This document shows positions 46,446-57,283 of a stretch of DNA of 64,000 nt, in pieces. The first letter of the stretch is position 1; every line of letters starts with the position of its first letter. Position numbers and translations under genes: made by a program. The notes under the pieces were generated by a model. It was not told the origin of the DNA. It saw only the letters and a list, made by a program, of their open reading frames with translations, and ran no database searches. This DNA is from Vitis vinifera (Eukaryota > Streptophyta > Magnoliopsida > Vitales > Vitaceae), in NCBI RefSeq assembly GCF_030704535.1, contig NC_081807.1:4195001-4259000 (forward strand), given 5' to 3'.

Positions 46446-49204
46446 GAAAACAAATAATTTTGGGAAAAGTAAACTTTGATTCACTAATATGAAAATATAT
46501 AAAAAAAAATACTTCAAAAATTTTAAATTGATATTATATTCATTTATTTAAAAACAATTTGAAAAACATAAATTTTTTTAATGAGTTCTTTAATTATTCC
46601 TTAAAATACTCATTTTACTTGTCATGTTGGCAACATCAATTGGCAATTAGATTCCTTCACTTAATTATTTCTTTTTCTTTTATATATTTATTATTATTAT
46701 TATTATTATTTGAGATTTTTTTTTTCTCTAGAAACAAACACCTAAGAAAAGTTTAAACACTTTTCTTTTTCCCTCATAAACAAACTTCATAATAAAAGTG
46801 AGGTAATTTAAAGAGTGTTGACATTAAAAGTAGGTAAAACCCTAGCGAAGAGTAGATGAATTTGAGTTTATTGGGAATAAGGTTTATAATTTTCTTTATA
46901 ATATCTTTGGGAATTTTTTTGATTATGACAAGTTAAGGTTAATTCCAAGGACTTTGATAGTTTAGAGAATTTTTTTTTTCTTGGTTTCATCGTAGAGATA
47001 CAAATAAAAAAGTAACATATTGTTGTTTTTATTTATTTTTATATAAAATTCTTAATGTGATTATTGGTAGTCAAGAAAATCTGAAAAGAAAATTAAAAGA
47101 AATATAATAATAATAATAATAATATTTAAAAGAAATAAAAATATTTATGTGAAGGAATCTAGTTATTAATTAAAAAAGTGTATGTATTTAAAATTATATT
47201 TAAATATATAAGATAATATTGATTTAAAAAATTTGAGGTTTTTTTTTTTATATATATTTTCCTGAGTCCAAACTCATTTTTTTTTAATAATTTTTAAAAT
47301 TTTCAAATAGTACCCTAAATATCATTTAATAAAATAAATAATTCTCAATATTATTTATAATGAAGATGAAAATATAAAATATATCAAATTTAATATTAAA
47401 AATATTGCTAAAATATTTAGCTTTTTTTAAAAAAAATTTAAAAATCAAGAGAATTTTTAAAAATAACAAGAAATATTAATAATTTTATTTATTTCTTTAT
47501 TTATTTATTTATTGCTACAAAAAGTTTAGAAATAACAAGAAATCAGAAGAAATTTTCCTAATTTTTCACAAAAAAAGTTATATACCTTAAAAACAGAGAA
47601 AATGAAAAAAAAAATTAATTATATATAACTAGGTTAATGATAATACAACACTAATTATTTCTATTTCTATCTTTTCTATTATTAAATACAAAAGTCAAAT
47701 GCTTCGTCAAACAAGATTTTTATTTTTTTAAGAATTTTTCCCTTTTTTTTTTTCAATAGGGGATAGAGAGATCTTTCTTCTAAAAGAGGGCGTAAATGAA
47801 TCTAAATCCAACTTTTATGTTAGCCATGACTCAAATGTTGAATTTAAAATTGAAATAATTCGATATATTGAGACGACACGTTTGGACAATCTAATTTGTT
47901 AAGCAAAAGATATGTTATTACAATTTTTTATAATTGGTTTGCCAAACTTGACACCATTAGGGTAGTTATATAGCATTTTATCATGCATTTCAATACTTTC
48001 AACGACTCATCACGGTGGATTGCGTAATTGTTTCAAATTAGAAAATGATAATACCTTTTTGTCTCAAGAGATGATTAGGAGTGATAATGGGATGAGTTTT
48101 TTCAAACATTGTGAATGATAAAATAAGTTTAGAATAAAAACAATTTGATTAGTGATGAACTGATATTTTTCTTTTATTTTTTTAAAATCCAAATAAATTC
48201 AGATATTACTAAGGGTGACAATTCGTATTGGTGGATCGTATTTTTATTGTGTCAAAGCTATTTTACTATATACATCGACCCAAACTCCATATAAATAATA
48301 ATCATTTCAAAAATATAAACTTAAATACCACATAATTATTAAATGAGTCAAATATAGGTTAAATAGTTTAAAAATACAATTAAACTAATAAATGAGACCA
48401 ATGAGTTTATTAAATGAGTCAATTCGACTCAAATTTGTATTATACAAATTGATAAAAAAAAAAGACCTATTTATTAAATAGAATATATTTAACTCATTTA
48501 TATTCAATCAAAACTTGCAAAAAATATGTTCACTCGAATCATATGGTCATATCAAATATATATATATATATTTATATATAATTGGATGAAAGTTAATTTA
48601 TATAATGGGGATGGGTGATCCATTCGAACCAAAGATTTGGAAATATCCAATCAATGCAAATAAGAAATATAATAAAAAAAAAATTGGAGGATATGTATCT
48701 GATCCTCTTCAGGCTTCAAACACCAGTCATGGGGTAAAAATGCATGATAGAAAACGTGGTGTCTTTTCAGTCGGTGCATTGTCGTTTTCCGCGGAATATG
48801 TGGTGAATTAAAAGGTTTTTAAGCGCCCACATGGAGTGGGTTGATGCAAGTGAGCTGGGTGGTGCCTCACAGGAAGTTTCAGGCTCGTGCTGCAGCATAT
48901 TCTGAGTTCAGAACACGATTGTGATCAGAAAAAGTGGCAATATTATTTAAAAAGGCGTGGAAATTAAAGTAGTATGGTCTTTCTTTACTGACACTATTGC
49001 ATCTCATGATATTCAAAGCTAAGGTGTGATTCTTGTGGACGCATATTAAATTTGAGTAAGTAGTGCACTAGTTGTTTATATCATTAAGAGTGGACCTCTC
49101 CTGCTCCATTTAACAACAATCTTCTTCGTCTTCTTAGCAATTTTGTACTTACTTTGTGACCTTGGCTTTCTCTGCTCCACCCTCCACCCTCCATAGCCAC
49201 CACC
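46446..49204. other. AT-rich spacer and upstream region of CYP74C copy 3
   Basis: Contains a (TTA)n run at about 46688-46711, an (ATA)n run near 47106-47122, and from about 47.76 kb sequence homologous to the upstream regions of copies 1 and 2; from about 48.8 kb it instead matches the upstream region of copy 4. The promoter junction is thus a mosaic. No gene. A TATA-like CATTTAA lies about 100 bp before the ATG of copy 3, where copy 4 has TATTTAA. Confidence 0.55.
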
Positions 49205-50701
49205 ATGTCCTCTTCTTCTTCCTCTCTTCCCCTCAATTTCGACAACTCATCTTCATCATCAAAACTTCCACTGCGATCCATCCCGGGTGATTGTGGCTCA
49301 CCCTTCTTTGGGCCCATTAAGGATCGTTTCGACTACTTCTACAATGAAGGCCGTGACCAGTTCTTCAGAACTCGCATGCAGAAATACCAATCCACGGTCT
49401 TCAGAGCCAACATGCCACCCGGCCCTTCCATGGCTTCCAACCCTAATGTCGTTGTCCTCCTCGACGCCATCAGCTTTCCCATCCTTTTCGACACCTCCAG
49501 AATTGAAAAGAGAAATGTCCTCGACGGCACATACATGCCCTCCACCGCCTTCACCGGTGGCTACCGTGTCTGTGCATATCTCGACCCTTCCGAGCCCAAC
49601 CACGCCCTTCTCAAACGCTTGTTCATGTCTTCGCTCGCAGCTCGACACCATAACTTCATTTCTGTGTTTCGTAGCTGCTTAACAGAGCTCTTCATCACCC
49701 TCGAAGACGATGCTTCCAGAAAAGGGAAAGCCGACTTCAATGGCATATCTGATAACATGTCTTTCAACTTCGTCTTCAAACTCTTCTGCGATAAGCATCC
49801 CTCCGAGACCAAACTCGGATCAAATGGACCCAATCTTGTTACAAAATGGTTGTTCCTCCAACTCGCTCCTCTCATCACACTTGGTTTGTCCATGTTACCA
49901 AACGTTGTAGAAGATTTACTTCTACACACCTTTCCCTTACCCTCATTATTCGTAAAATCCGATTATAAGAACCTTTACCATGCTTTTTACGCATCCGCGT
50001 CCTCGATATTAGATGAAGCTGAGAGCATGGGGATCAAGAGAGATGAAGCTTGCCATAACCTTGTGTTTCTTGCTGGTTTCAACGCATACGGTGGCATGAA
50101 GACCCTGTTTCCTGCTTTGATCAAGTGGGTTGGCTTAGCCGGAGAGAAATTACACGGCCAGTTGGCTGATGAGATCAGGAGCATCGTTAAGGCTGAGGGA
50201 GGAGTGACATTTGCGGCGTTGGACAAAATGGCTTTGACTAAATCGGTTGTGTATGAGGCTCTGAGGATTGAGCCTCCGGTTCCATTCCAGTACGGGAAGG
50301 CCAAGGAGGATATGGTGATCCACAGCCATGACGCTGCATTTGAGATCAAGAAAGGGGAGATGATATTCGGATATCAGCCATTTGCCACCAAGGATCCCAA
50401 GGTTTTCGACAATCCTGAGGAGTTTGTGGCCCATAGGTTCATGGGCGATGGAGAGAAAATGCTCGAGTACGTGTATTGGTCTAATGGACGCGAGTCAGAT
50501 GATCCAACGGTGGAGAACAAACAGTGTCCGGGAAAGGATCTGGTGGTCCTGCTGTCCAGGGTAATGATGGTGGAGTTTTTCCTCCGTTACGACACGTTCA
50601 ACATTGAGTGCGGAACCTTGCTGTTGGGATCATCAGTGACGTTCAAGTCGTTGACCAAGCAGCCTACATTTGATCACAAGTCAATTACGCACGTATCGTA
50701 G
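49205..50701 (+). CDS. CYP74C-type fatty-acid hydroperoxide enzyme (HPL-like I-helix), copy 3
   Basis: Intronless, 498 aa, with a longer Ser-rich N-terminus and a longer C-terminal tail than copies 1/2. Landmarks: I-helix block AGFNAYGGMKTLFPA (290-304) with Asn293-Ala294, ExxR E351/R354, IEPPVPFQYGKAKEDMV, haem ligand Cys441 in ENKQCPGKDLV. The GFNAYGG motif equals that of the cucurbit CYP74C hydroperoxide lyases, so a 9/13-HPL making C9 or C6 volatile aldehydes is the best guess. It differs from copy 4 at 17 of 498 positions by hand count; notable is Ser75 in PPGPSMASN, where the other three copies have Phe. Start at 49205 follows a well-kept leader shared with copy 4. Looks intact. Confidence 0.94.
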   Translation: MSSSSSSLPLNFDNSSSSSKLPLRSIPGDCGSPFFGPIKDRFDYFYNEGRDQFFRTRMQKYQSTVFRANMPPGPSMASNPNVVVLLDAISFPILFDTSRIEKRNVLDGTYMPSTAFTGGYRVCAYLDPSEPNHALLKRLFMSSLAARHHNFISVFRSCLTELFITLEDDASRKGKADFNGISDNMSFNFVFKLFCDKHPSETKLGSNGPNLVTKWLFLQLAPLITLGLSMLPNVVEDLLLHTFPLPSLFVKSDYKNLYHAFYASASSILDEAESMGIKRDEACHNLVFLAGFNAYGGMKTLFPALIKWVGLAGEKLHGQLADEIRSIVKAEGGVTFAALDKMALTKSVVYEALRIEPPVPFQYGKAKEDMVIHSHDAAFEIKKGEMIFGYQPFATKDPKVFDNPEEFVAHRFMGDGEKMLEYVYWSNGRESDDPTVENKQCPGKDLVVLLSRVMMVEFFLRYDTFNIECGTLLLGSSVTFKSLTKQPTFDHKSITHVS

Positions 50702-51390
50702 AAAGGCACGAAGTCGTTTTTTAATGTAAGATTAAGATTGACGTCCCCGTTTTTTAATGGTTTATGAAGAATTTTTTTCCTTCAATTTCTTTGTTCACAC
50801 CTCATCAAAATCCACCCTCTAATTTGTGGGTCATAAACAACAATCTGGCAAGTTTTTTTTTTGTTACCGTTTTTAGAGATGGGGAGAGATTTTTATTGAA
50901 TACAAAGTAATATTTACATATATTAATATTAATGTCGTACATCACATGTATGATGTAACAAGTTGGCTCAATGCTTGTCTCTTTATCAAGCAACCCAAAA
51001 ATAATAAAAGGAAAATCATCAAAATAAAGATGAAAAAGCATAAAATGATGTGTGGAGAGTAACAAATAGAAAGAAAAATAATTTAAAATTTGTTGAGTAT
51101 AATCAGTAAGGCTTTTTGATATTTAAGTTTGTTTGTAATTGCAAAAATGTCATTTATAGGTTTATTTGTGAATTAGATGGTGAAATAGCCATGAAGAAAC
51201 ATTTATGGTGGTTGATATATCAGAAATGAAACCTAGCTGTTGGATGGAACAAGGAACTATTGGGTCCATTTTTTGGAAAAAAGAAAAGAAAAGTTATATT
51301 GAAATCCCTTGCCAACACCAACAATCTTCTTTCCCTGGTTTCCATGCAAGACCACTCCTCCACAACCACCTCACAAAATGAGCAAAGAAA
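50702..51390. other. 3' flank of CYP74C copy 3
   Basis: Shares most of its first 380 bp with the flank of copy 4 (62448-62910), then leads into the U6 gene 3 upstream block. No other gene. Confidence 0.6.
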
Positions 51391-51394
51391 GAAC

Positions 51395-51513
51395 AGTGGT
51401 CTCACCAAGGACAAACATGCCATTTCTAAATTCAACCCAAATGAGTTGTGGTGACGGCGCCGTGGGCTCGATGTCCAGACCAAAGCGAAACGACGTCGTT
51501 CCCAAGCGACTCC
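51395..51513 (+). promoter_or_regulatory. conserved upstream block of U6 gene 3
   Basis: Third copy of the block described at 27782-27895, with CACCAAGGACAAACATGCCA, AACCCAAATGAGTTGTGGTG and AACGACGTCGTT. Confidence 0.6.
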
Positions 51514-51555
51514 TCCCACATCGACTGCGCAGAAGCTAAATTCGGGTTTTATATA
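51514..51555 (+). promoter_or_regulatory. U6 gene 3 promoter: USE and TATA box
   Basis: USE TCCCACATCG at 51514-51523 and TATA box TTTATATA at 51548-51555, 24 bp apart; the TATA ends 23 bp before the RNA start. Confidence 0.9.
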
Positions 51556-51578
51556 GCAACTCCAAATGATTGGAACTT

Positions 51579-51598
51579 GTCTCTTCGGAGACATCCGA

Positions 51599-51630
<32 letters not shown>

Positions 51631-51680
51631 GGCCCCTGCGCAAGGATGACACGCACAAATCGAGAAATGGTCCAAATTTT
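51579..51680 (+). ncRNA. U6: U6 spliceosomal snRNA, gene 3
   Basis: 102 nt, identical in the core to genes 1 and 2, followed by T10. It lies 0.9 kb after CYP74C copy 3. A long minus-strand ORF (51220-51783) across it is a shadow. Confidence 0.97.
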
Positions 51681-51686
51681 TTTTTT
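51677..51686 (+). terminator. Pol III T-run terminator of U6 gene 3
   Basis: Ten T residues at the U6 3' end. Confidence 0.85.
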
Positions 51687-52380
51687 CTCTTTTCCCCTTA
51701 TTCCCATCTCCCCATCCCAGCCGTTCATTCCCCTCTTTAATGTGATCCGAACCGTTTGATTGTTTGACCCAGAAATCCACCAATCAATCGTTCGCCCACA
51801 TTAGCTGATCACTTTTTGCAGCTGCTACACAGTGAATCCATCTGGGTTTTTTTGTTGAAGACGACGTTTCAGCCTTTTGTTTTATTTATGTATCTATTTG
51901 CCACAATACGACGTCGTTGGATGCTCAGTTCTCCTTTTGGTTTGTAAAGATATCCCTGTGTGTGTTTTTGATAACTTTGAAAATAATTAAAGTTTTAACA
52001 TAACCATTATGGCGTTATTAGGTATTTTTTTTTTGTTGAACATAACTTTGAAAATAACTTTTGTTGTTTTAAAAAAATATCTTTTAATCATTTTCTTTGT
52101 TTTCTGAGTGATGATTTAAAAAAGAATTATACAAATATGTATAATAATTAAAAATAAAACATTGTACATTAAAATGATTTTCAAAACAATTTTAAAATAT
52201 TAAAAATATTTTTGGTTTCCAAACAGACTTTTATTATATAAAATATTTAAAAAAATTTTAAAAAAACAATCACAAATCCTACCGTTTTTTCATTAAATTA
52301 AATTTCCTTTTTCTCAAAAACTTATAGAAAATATGACTAATACTAAATTTAAAAAAAAAAAACCCAAAAGGATAATAAAT

Positions 52381-53115
52381 CACAATTTTTTATTTATTTT
52401 TAAATAAGAATATTTGATAATTAAAAAATATTTTTTTAATTATTTAAAATATATATATTTTAGTTGTTTTTTATTATTTTTCTTTGTTTTTTGAATAATG
52501 ATTTAAAAAATAATTATACAAATATACAAAATGATTAAAAATAAAACATTAAACATAAAAATAATTTTCAAAAATATTTAAAAATATTAAAAATATTTTT
52601 AGTTTTCAAACAGACTTTTATCATATAAAATACTTTTAAAAAAATTTAAAAAACAATCATAGACCCTATCATTTTTTCATTAAATTAAATTTCCCTTTTT
52701 CATTAAAAATATGAGGAATGCTAGATTTAAAAAGAAAAAGAAAAAAACAAGAGAATAATGATAGAAAACAAAGTGGGATTTGATTCACTATTTTTCATTT
52801 TTTTATTTCCTAAAATACCCTTATCAATACTAATAATAAACTTAAATAATAATTTAATCTTTTTAAAATAATTTAATCCTTTCATTTTTGTTACGATTTT
52901 AATTATTTAACGTAACACAAACCATTTACCCAATTACAATTCGCAACACCATTTTTACTAATCCAATATTTTACATTCCTAAACTACTCTCCCTTATTTC
53001 TCTCCTCTCTCTCCTCTCAAACCTTATGTTCCAATTGCACCTTTTTTTTTTCCCAACCCCCACCCCACATTTTAGCATTCTTTTTCTTTTATTTTTATTT
53101 TTCTTTTCATCTCTA
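52381..53115. other. AT-rich spacer left of the copia element
   Basis: Diverged second copy of the U6 3' flank (to about 52740), then AT-rich and C-rich DNA. No gene. Confidence 0.55.
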
Positions 53116-53120
53116 CCCAC

Positions 53121-53361
53121 TGTTGAAATTGATAAATGATATTTTTTCATTCATCTTTTCATTTGTTCGTGTACAGAGTATATATAGAGGGTAATCACCA
53201 TTCTAAGAATGTGAAATAATAATACAAGAAAAGAATGATATAAGAAAATAACAACTAATATCCTAATATCTCAACTTTCCTAATATCTCAATATTCCTAA
53301 TATCTCAATATTCCCAATATCTCAACTTTCCTAATATCTAAACATTCCTAATATCTCAACA
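53121..53361 (-). repeat. left LTR of the copia element (3' LTR in element sense)
   Basis: 241 bp, TG...CA, containing repeated 'CCTAATATCTCAA' motifs near its inner end. Confidence 0.92.
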
Positions 53362-56300
53362 CTCTCCCTCAAGTTGGTGCATAGATGTCACACATGCCCA
53401 ACTTGTCTAAAATTTTTGAGAACACTTGACTTGAGACAGCTTTGATAAGGATATCGGCCAATTGATCTTCTGATCGAATTTTAGGCAATTCCACAATCTT
53501 ATCATCCAACTTTTCCTTAATGAAGAATCTATCCACCTTGACATGCTTTGTACGATCATGTTGTACTGGATTATGAGTAATGTCACATGTGGCTTTATTG
53601 ACACAAAACAATCGGATTGGTTGCCTAGATAGGTAACCTAAATCCTGTAAGAGGAGTCTTAGCCATAATGCCTCACAAAGTCCTAGAGTCATACCTCTAA
53701 ATTCCACTTCTGCACTTGAACGAGAGACGACATTCTGCTTCTTACTTTTCCATGTCACAAGATTACCACCTACAAAGGTAAAGTAACCAAATGTAGATTG
53801 CCTATCATCCACTGCACCGACCCAATCAGCATCAGTATATACTTCTATACTCTGATGATCAACATTTTTAACGAACAAAATTCCCTTCCCAGGAGCATTC
53901 TTCAAATACCTCAAAATACGCATGGCTGCATTCATATGTTGCTCTCTAGGATTACGCATGTATTGACTCACTACACTCAATGCATACGCAAGATCTGGTC
54001 TTGTATGAGCTAAGTACATTAATCTCCCCACAAGTCTCTGGTATCTTCCCTTATCGGTTGATACTTGATTAGACTCAACACACAATTTCAGACCTTTTTC
54101 TATTGGTGTATTAACAGGTTGACATCCTGACATTCCAGTCTCCTGTAAAAGATCTAAGGCATACTTTCTTTGAGACAGAAAAATTCCTTCACTTGATCAA
54201 GAAACTTCAATCCCAAGAAAGTATTTCAGAGGACCTAGATATTTCATTTCGAATTCTCTAGATAGATAATTTTGCAGAGTTTTTCTTTCTTCAGGATCAT
54301 TTCCTGTAACTACCATGTCATCCACATATACGATGAGTGTCGTAATCTTACCATGTTGCTTTTTCAGGAACAAAGTGTGATTTGAATTACTTTGACGATA
54401 GCCAAAAGCTCTCATTGACTTTGTGAACCTTCCAAACCATGCTCTCGGGGATTGCTTCAACCCATACAATGACTTCTTCAATTTGCACACCTTTTGACAT
54501 TGCTTTTCTGGCACCATGCATCCTGGTGGAAGATCCATGTATACTTCTTCAGATAACTCGCCATGCAGAAAGACATTTTTCACATCGAATTGTTGTAATG
54601 GCCAATCTAGGTTTGCAGCTAAAGACAATAATACTCGAACTGTGTTGATCTTAGCTACAGATGCAAATGTCTCTGTGTAGTCAATTCCATAAGTTTGAGT
54701 GTACCCTTTTGCTACCAGTCTTGCTTTAAATCGTTCAATACTACCATCTGCCCTGTACTTCACAGTATAGATCTAACGACACCCAACTGGCTTCTTTCCT
54801 GGTGGACATTTTACGAGTTCCCATGTTTCATTCTTTTGCAATGATTTCATCTCTTCATTCATGACTGCTTTCCACCTTGGATCAGCTAAGGCTTCCTGCA
54901 CATTGTTAGGAATAGCTACAGTAGATAATTGATTTACAAATGACTTATTTGATTCAAACAAACGATGGTTAGACACATAGTTGCTCATGGAATATTTGAC
55001 TTTGGTAGACAATTCAGGTTCATATGTGGGTTTAGGAATACCTCTATTATGACGGTGTGGTAACCGTTTCATGAATGGATCATGTTCCAAATTAAGAACA
55101 CCCTCAATAGACAACGATTGGTTTGGTATTTCAATGAAGACATCTTCGGACCCAAATTGTTGACCACTCATATCCAACTCACCCACTTCCTGGTTCACTA
55201 ATTCAGATTGTCCAGATTCATCTTCCTCAGAGATATGATAATCATAATCAAGAGTCTGAATTTCCTTACGGTACTCCCCCTAAAGTTCAGACTCAGATGA
55301 AAAATACATCGAATCTTCATGAAACACCACATCCATTGTAATATACATTTGTCGAGTTGGAGGATGGTAACATCGATATCCCTTTTTGTGCAATGCATAT
55401 CCAACAAACACACATTGCAATGCATGGGAAGTTAACTTGGCGCGTTGATGCTTGTGTAGATGCACAAATGCCACGCAACCAAAAACACGAGGAGGTAGAT
55501 TTGGGACAGTTGGGGCAACTACGGCATTAGTAAGAGCTTGGAGAGGTGTTTGAAAGTTAATTGAGTTAGAAGGTACCCGACTGATCAAGTATGCGACAGA
55601 TGTGATTGCTTCTCCCCAATAAGATATCGGTGTTTTTGCTGCTATCAAGGAAGCACGAACAACCTCTAACAAGTGCCGATTTTTTCGTTCAGCGACTCCA
55701 TTTTGCTGGGGTGTATTGGAACAAGTAGTTTGATGAATGATGCCATGTCCTTCCAAATACTTTTGAATATCAGAACTTTGATATTCTCCACCATTATCAC
55801 TACGTAGAACCCGAACCTTTGCATTGTACTGAGTTTCAATCACTTTATGAAATTTTTGAAACAACAAGTTCATTTCATCTTTGGTTTTCATCAAGCACAA
55901 CCATGTCATTCTGGTACAATCATCAATAAAAGTAACAATCTAACGTGAGCCACTCAAAGTTGGGACTTTGGATGGACCCCAAACATCAGAATGTATAACC
56001 ATAAAAGGAAACGGACTTTTATTTAAAATTAACGGAAACGAAGCACGATGACTTTTAGCCAATTCACAAATATCACAACGGAAACCAGAAATATCACTTT
56101 TTGCAAACAAACTAGTAAACAATTTTTTTAAATAACCAAAGGAAACATGTCCCAGACATCGATGCCACAACCAAATTTCAGATTTTTTCTTCTCCCCCTC
56201 AGATCCATCTGCCATCAAGGCTTGTTGCAACTTATTTGAATCATTTGACTGCAAGTCCAAGTAATAGAGTTTTCCCCGCTTAATACCACAACCAATCGTC

Positions 56301-57018
56301 TATCTTGTTTGGATGTCCTTAATCACACAAAATTCAGGCCAAAAAATAACAATACAAGATAAGGTTGCAGTGATTTGAGAAACTGACAAAAGATTGTAAT
56401 CTAAAGATGAAACAACTAAAACAGAATCCAAATTCAAAGTATCAGTAAGAGTTAAGGATCCTTCCCCAATGACTGGGGTTGTATTACCATTGGCTGTGGA
56501 AACAATTTTTTGTGAGGAAGGTCTAAGGGGTGAAACCTGTCTAGAATCAAAAGTCATGTGATCTGTAGCACCAGAATCAATTATCCATGCACTATTAATA
56601 ACAGGTGTAAAAGTATTTAAAAACTTACCATCATGATCTGTAGCGGCTACCAATGCAGAGGCTTTCTCAGCAACATTAGCCTCTGTTTTTATTTCGGCAA
56701 CAGTTGCAGTCGAGGTTTTCTTGGAATCCTTCTTCCATTGGTCACGATTATTATCATTAATAACAAAGTGTTGATAACCTAAACATGATCTAAAGGTCCA
56801 TGGTTCAAACCCTCGGTTCCTCATTTTTTTCCTGGTCGTACCAAGAGTCGTTGCTTTGAAATTGTGGGATATCTAGACTGGTGGGATCGGTCTTATTGCA
56901 TCGAGTGCATTTGAAGGTTGACTTATCAATATTAGGGCTTGTCTTAGGATGGTTGATCGCTGTTGGATTACCATAGCGACAAAATATCCAGGATTTCAGT
57001 TCCATGACTCTAATACCA

Positions 57019-57278
57019 TGTTGAAATTGATAAATGATATTTTTTCATTCATCTTTTCATTCGTTCATGTACAGAGTATATATAGAGGGTAATCACCATT
57101 CTAAGAATGAGAAAGAATGATACAAGGAAAGAATGATATAAGGAAATAACAACTAATATCCTAATATCTCAATATTTCTAATATCTCAACTTTGCTAATA
57201 TCTAAACATTCCTAATATCTCAACACTAAATGATATAAGGAAAGAATGATATAAGGAAACATTCCTAATATCTCAACA
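57019..57278 (-). repeat. right LTR of the copia element (5' LTR in element sense)
   Basis: 260 bp, TG...CA, same sequence as the left LTR with few differences plus a short internal duplication near its outer end. Confidence 0.9.
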
Positions 57279-57283
57279 CCCAC

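Larger units (their letters stand above)
51390..52380 (+). repeat. U6-containing duplicated segment, right copy
   Basis: Counterpart of 45440-46445. At its right end a further internal tandem duplication is seen: the AT-rich stretch at about 52030-52380 recurs in diverged form at about 52440-52740. Confidence 0.88.
53121..57278 (-). mobile_element. fossil Ty1/copia retrotransposon with both LTRs
   Basis: 4.16-kb element on the minus strand with a perfect 5-bp target duplication CCCAC (53116-53120 and 57279-57283). LTRs start TGTTGAAATT and end CTCAACA: 53121-53361 (241 bp) and 57019-57278 (260 bp, enlarged by a small internal repeat). A primer-binding site complementary to initiator tRNA-Met (TGGTATTAGAG) adjoins the right LTR and a purine tract adjoins the left. 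Parts in copia order: zinc-knuckle remnant and protease (about 56.3-57.0 kb, DSGATDHM), GAG-pre-integrase (about 56.2 kb), integrase core (55.3-55.9 kb), reverse transcriptase (54.2-54.8 kb, YVDDMVV), RNase H (53.4-54.1 kb). It is broken, with about half a dozen breaks. The two LTRs are very similar, so it is fairly young. Confidence 0.95.

Noticed and set aside
51220-51783. 187-codon minus-strand ORF
   Set aside because: It runs antisense across the U6 gene and its promoter. It is open by chance and not kept as a frame at the other U6 loci.
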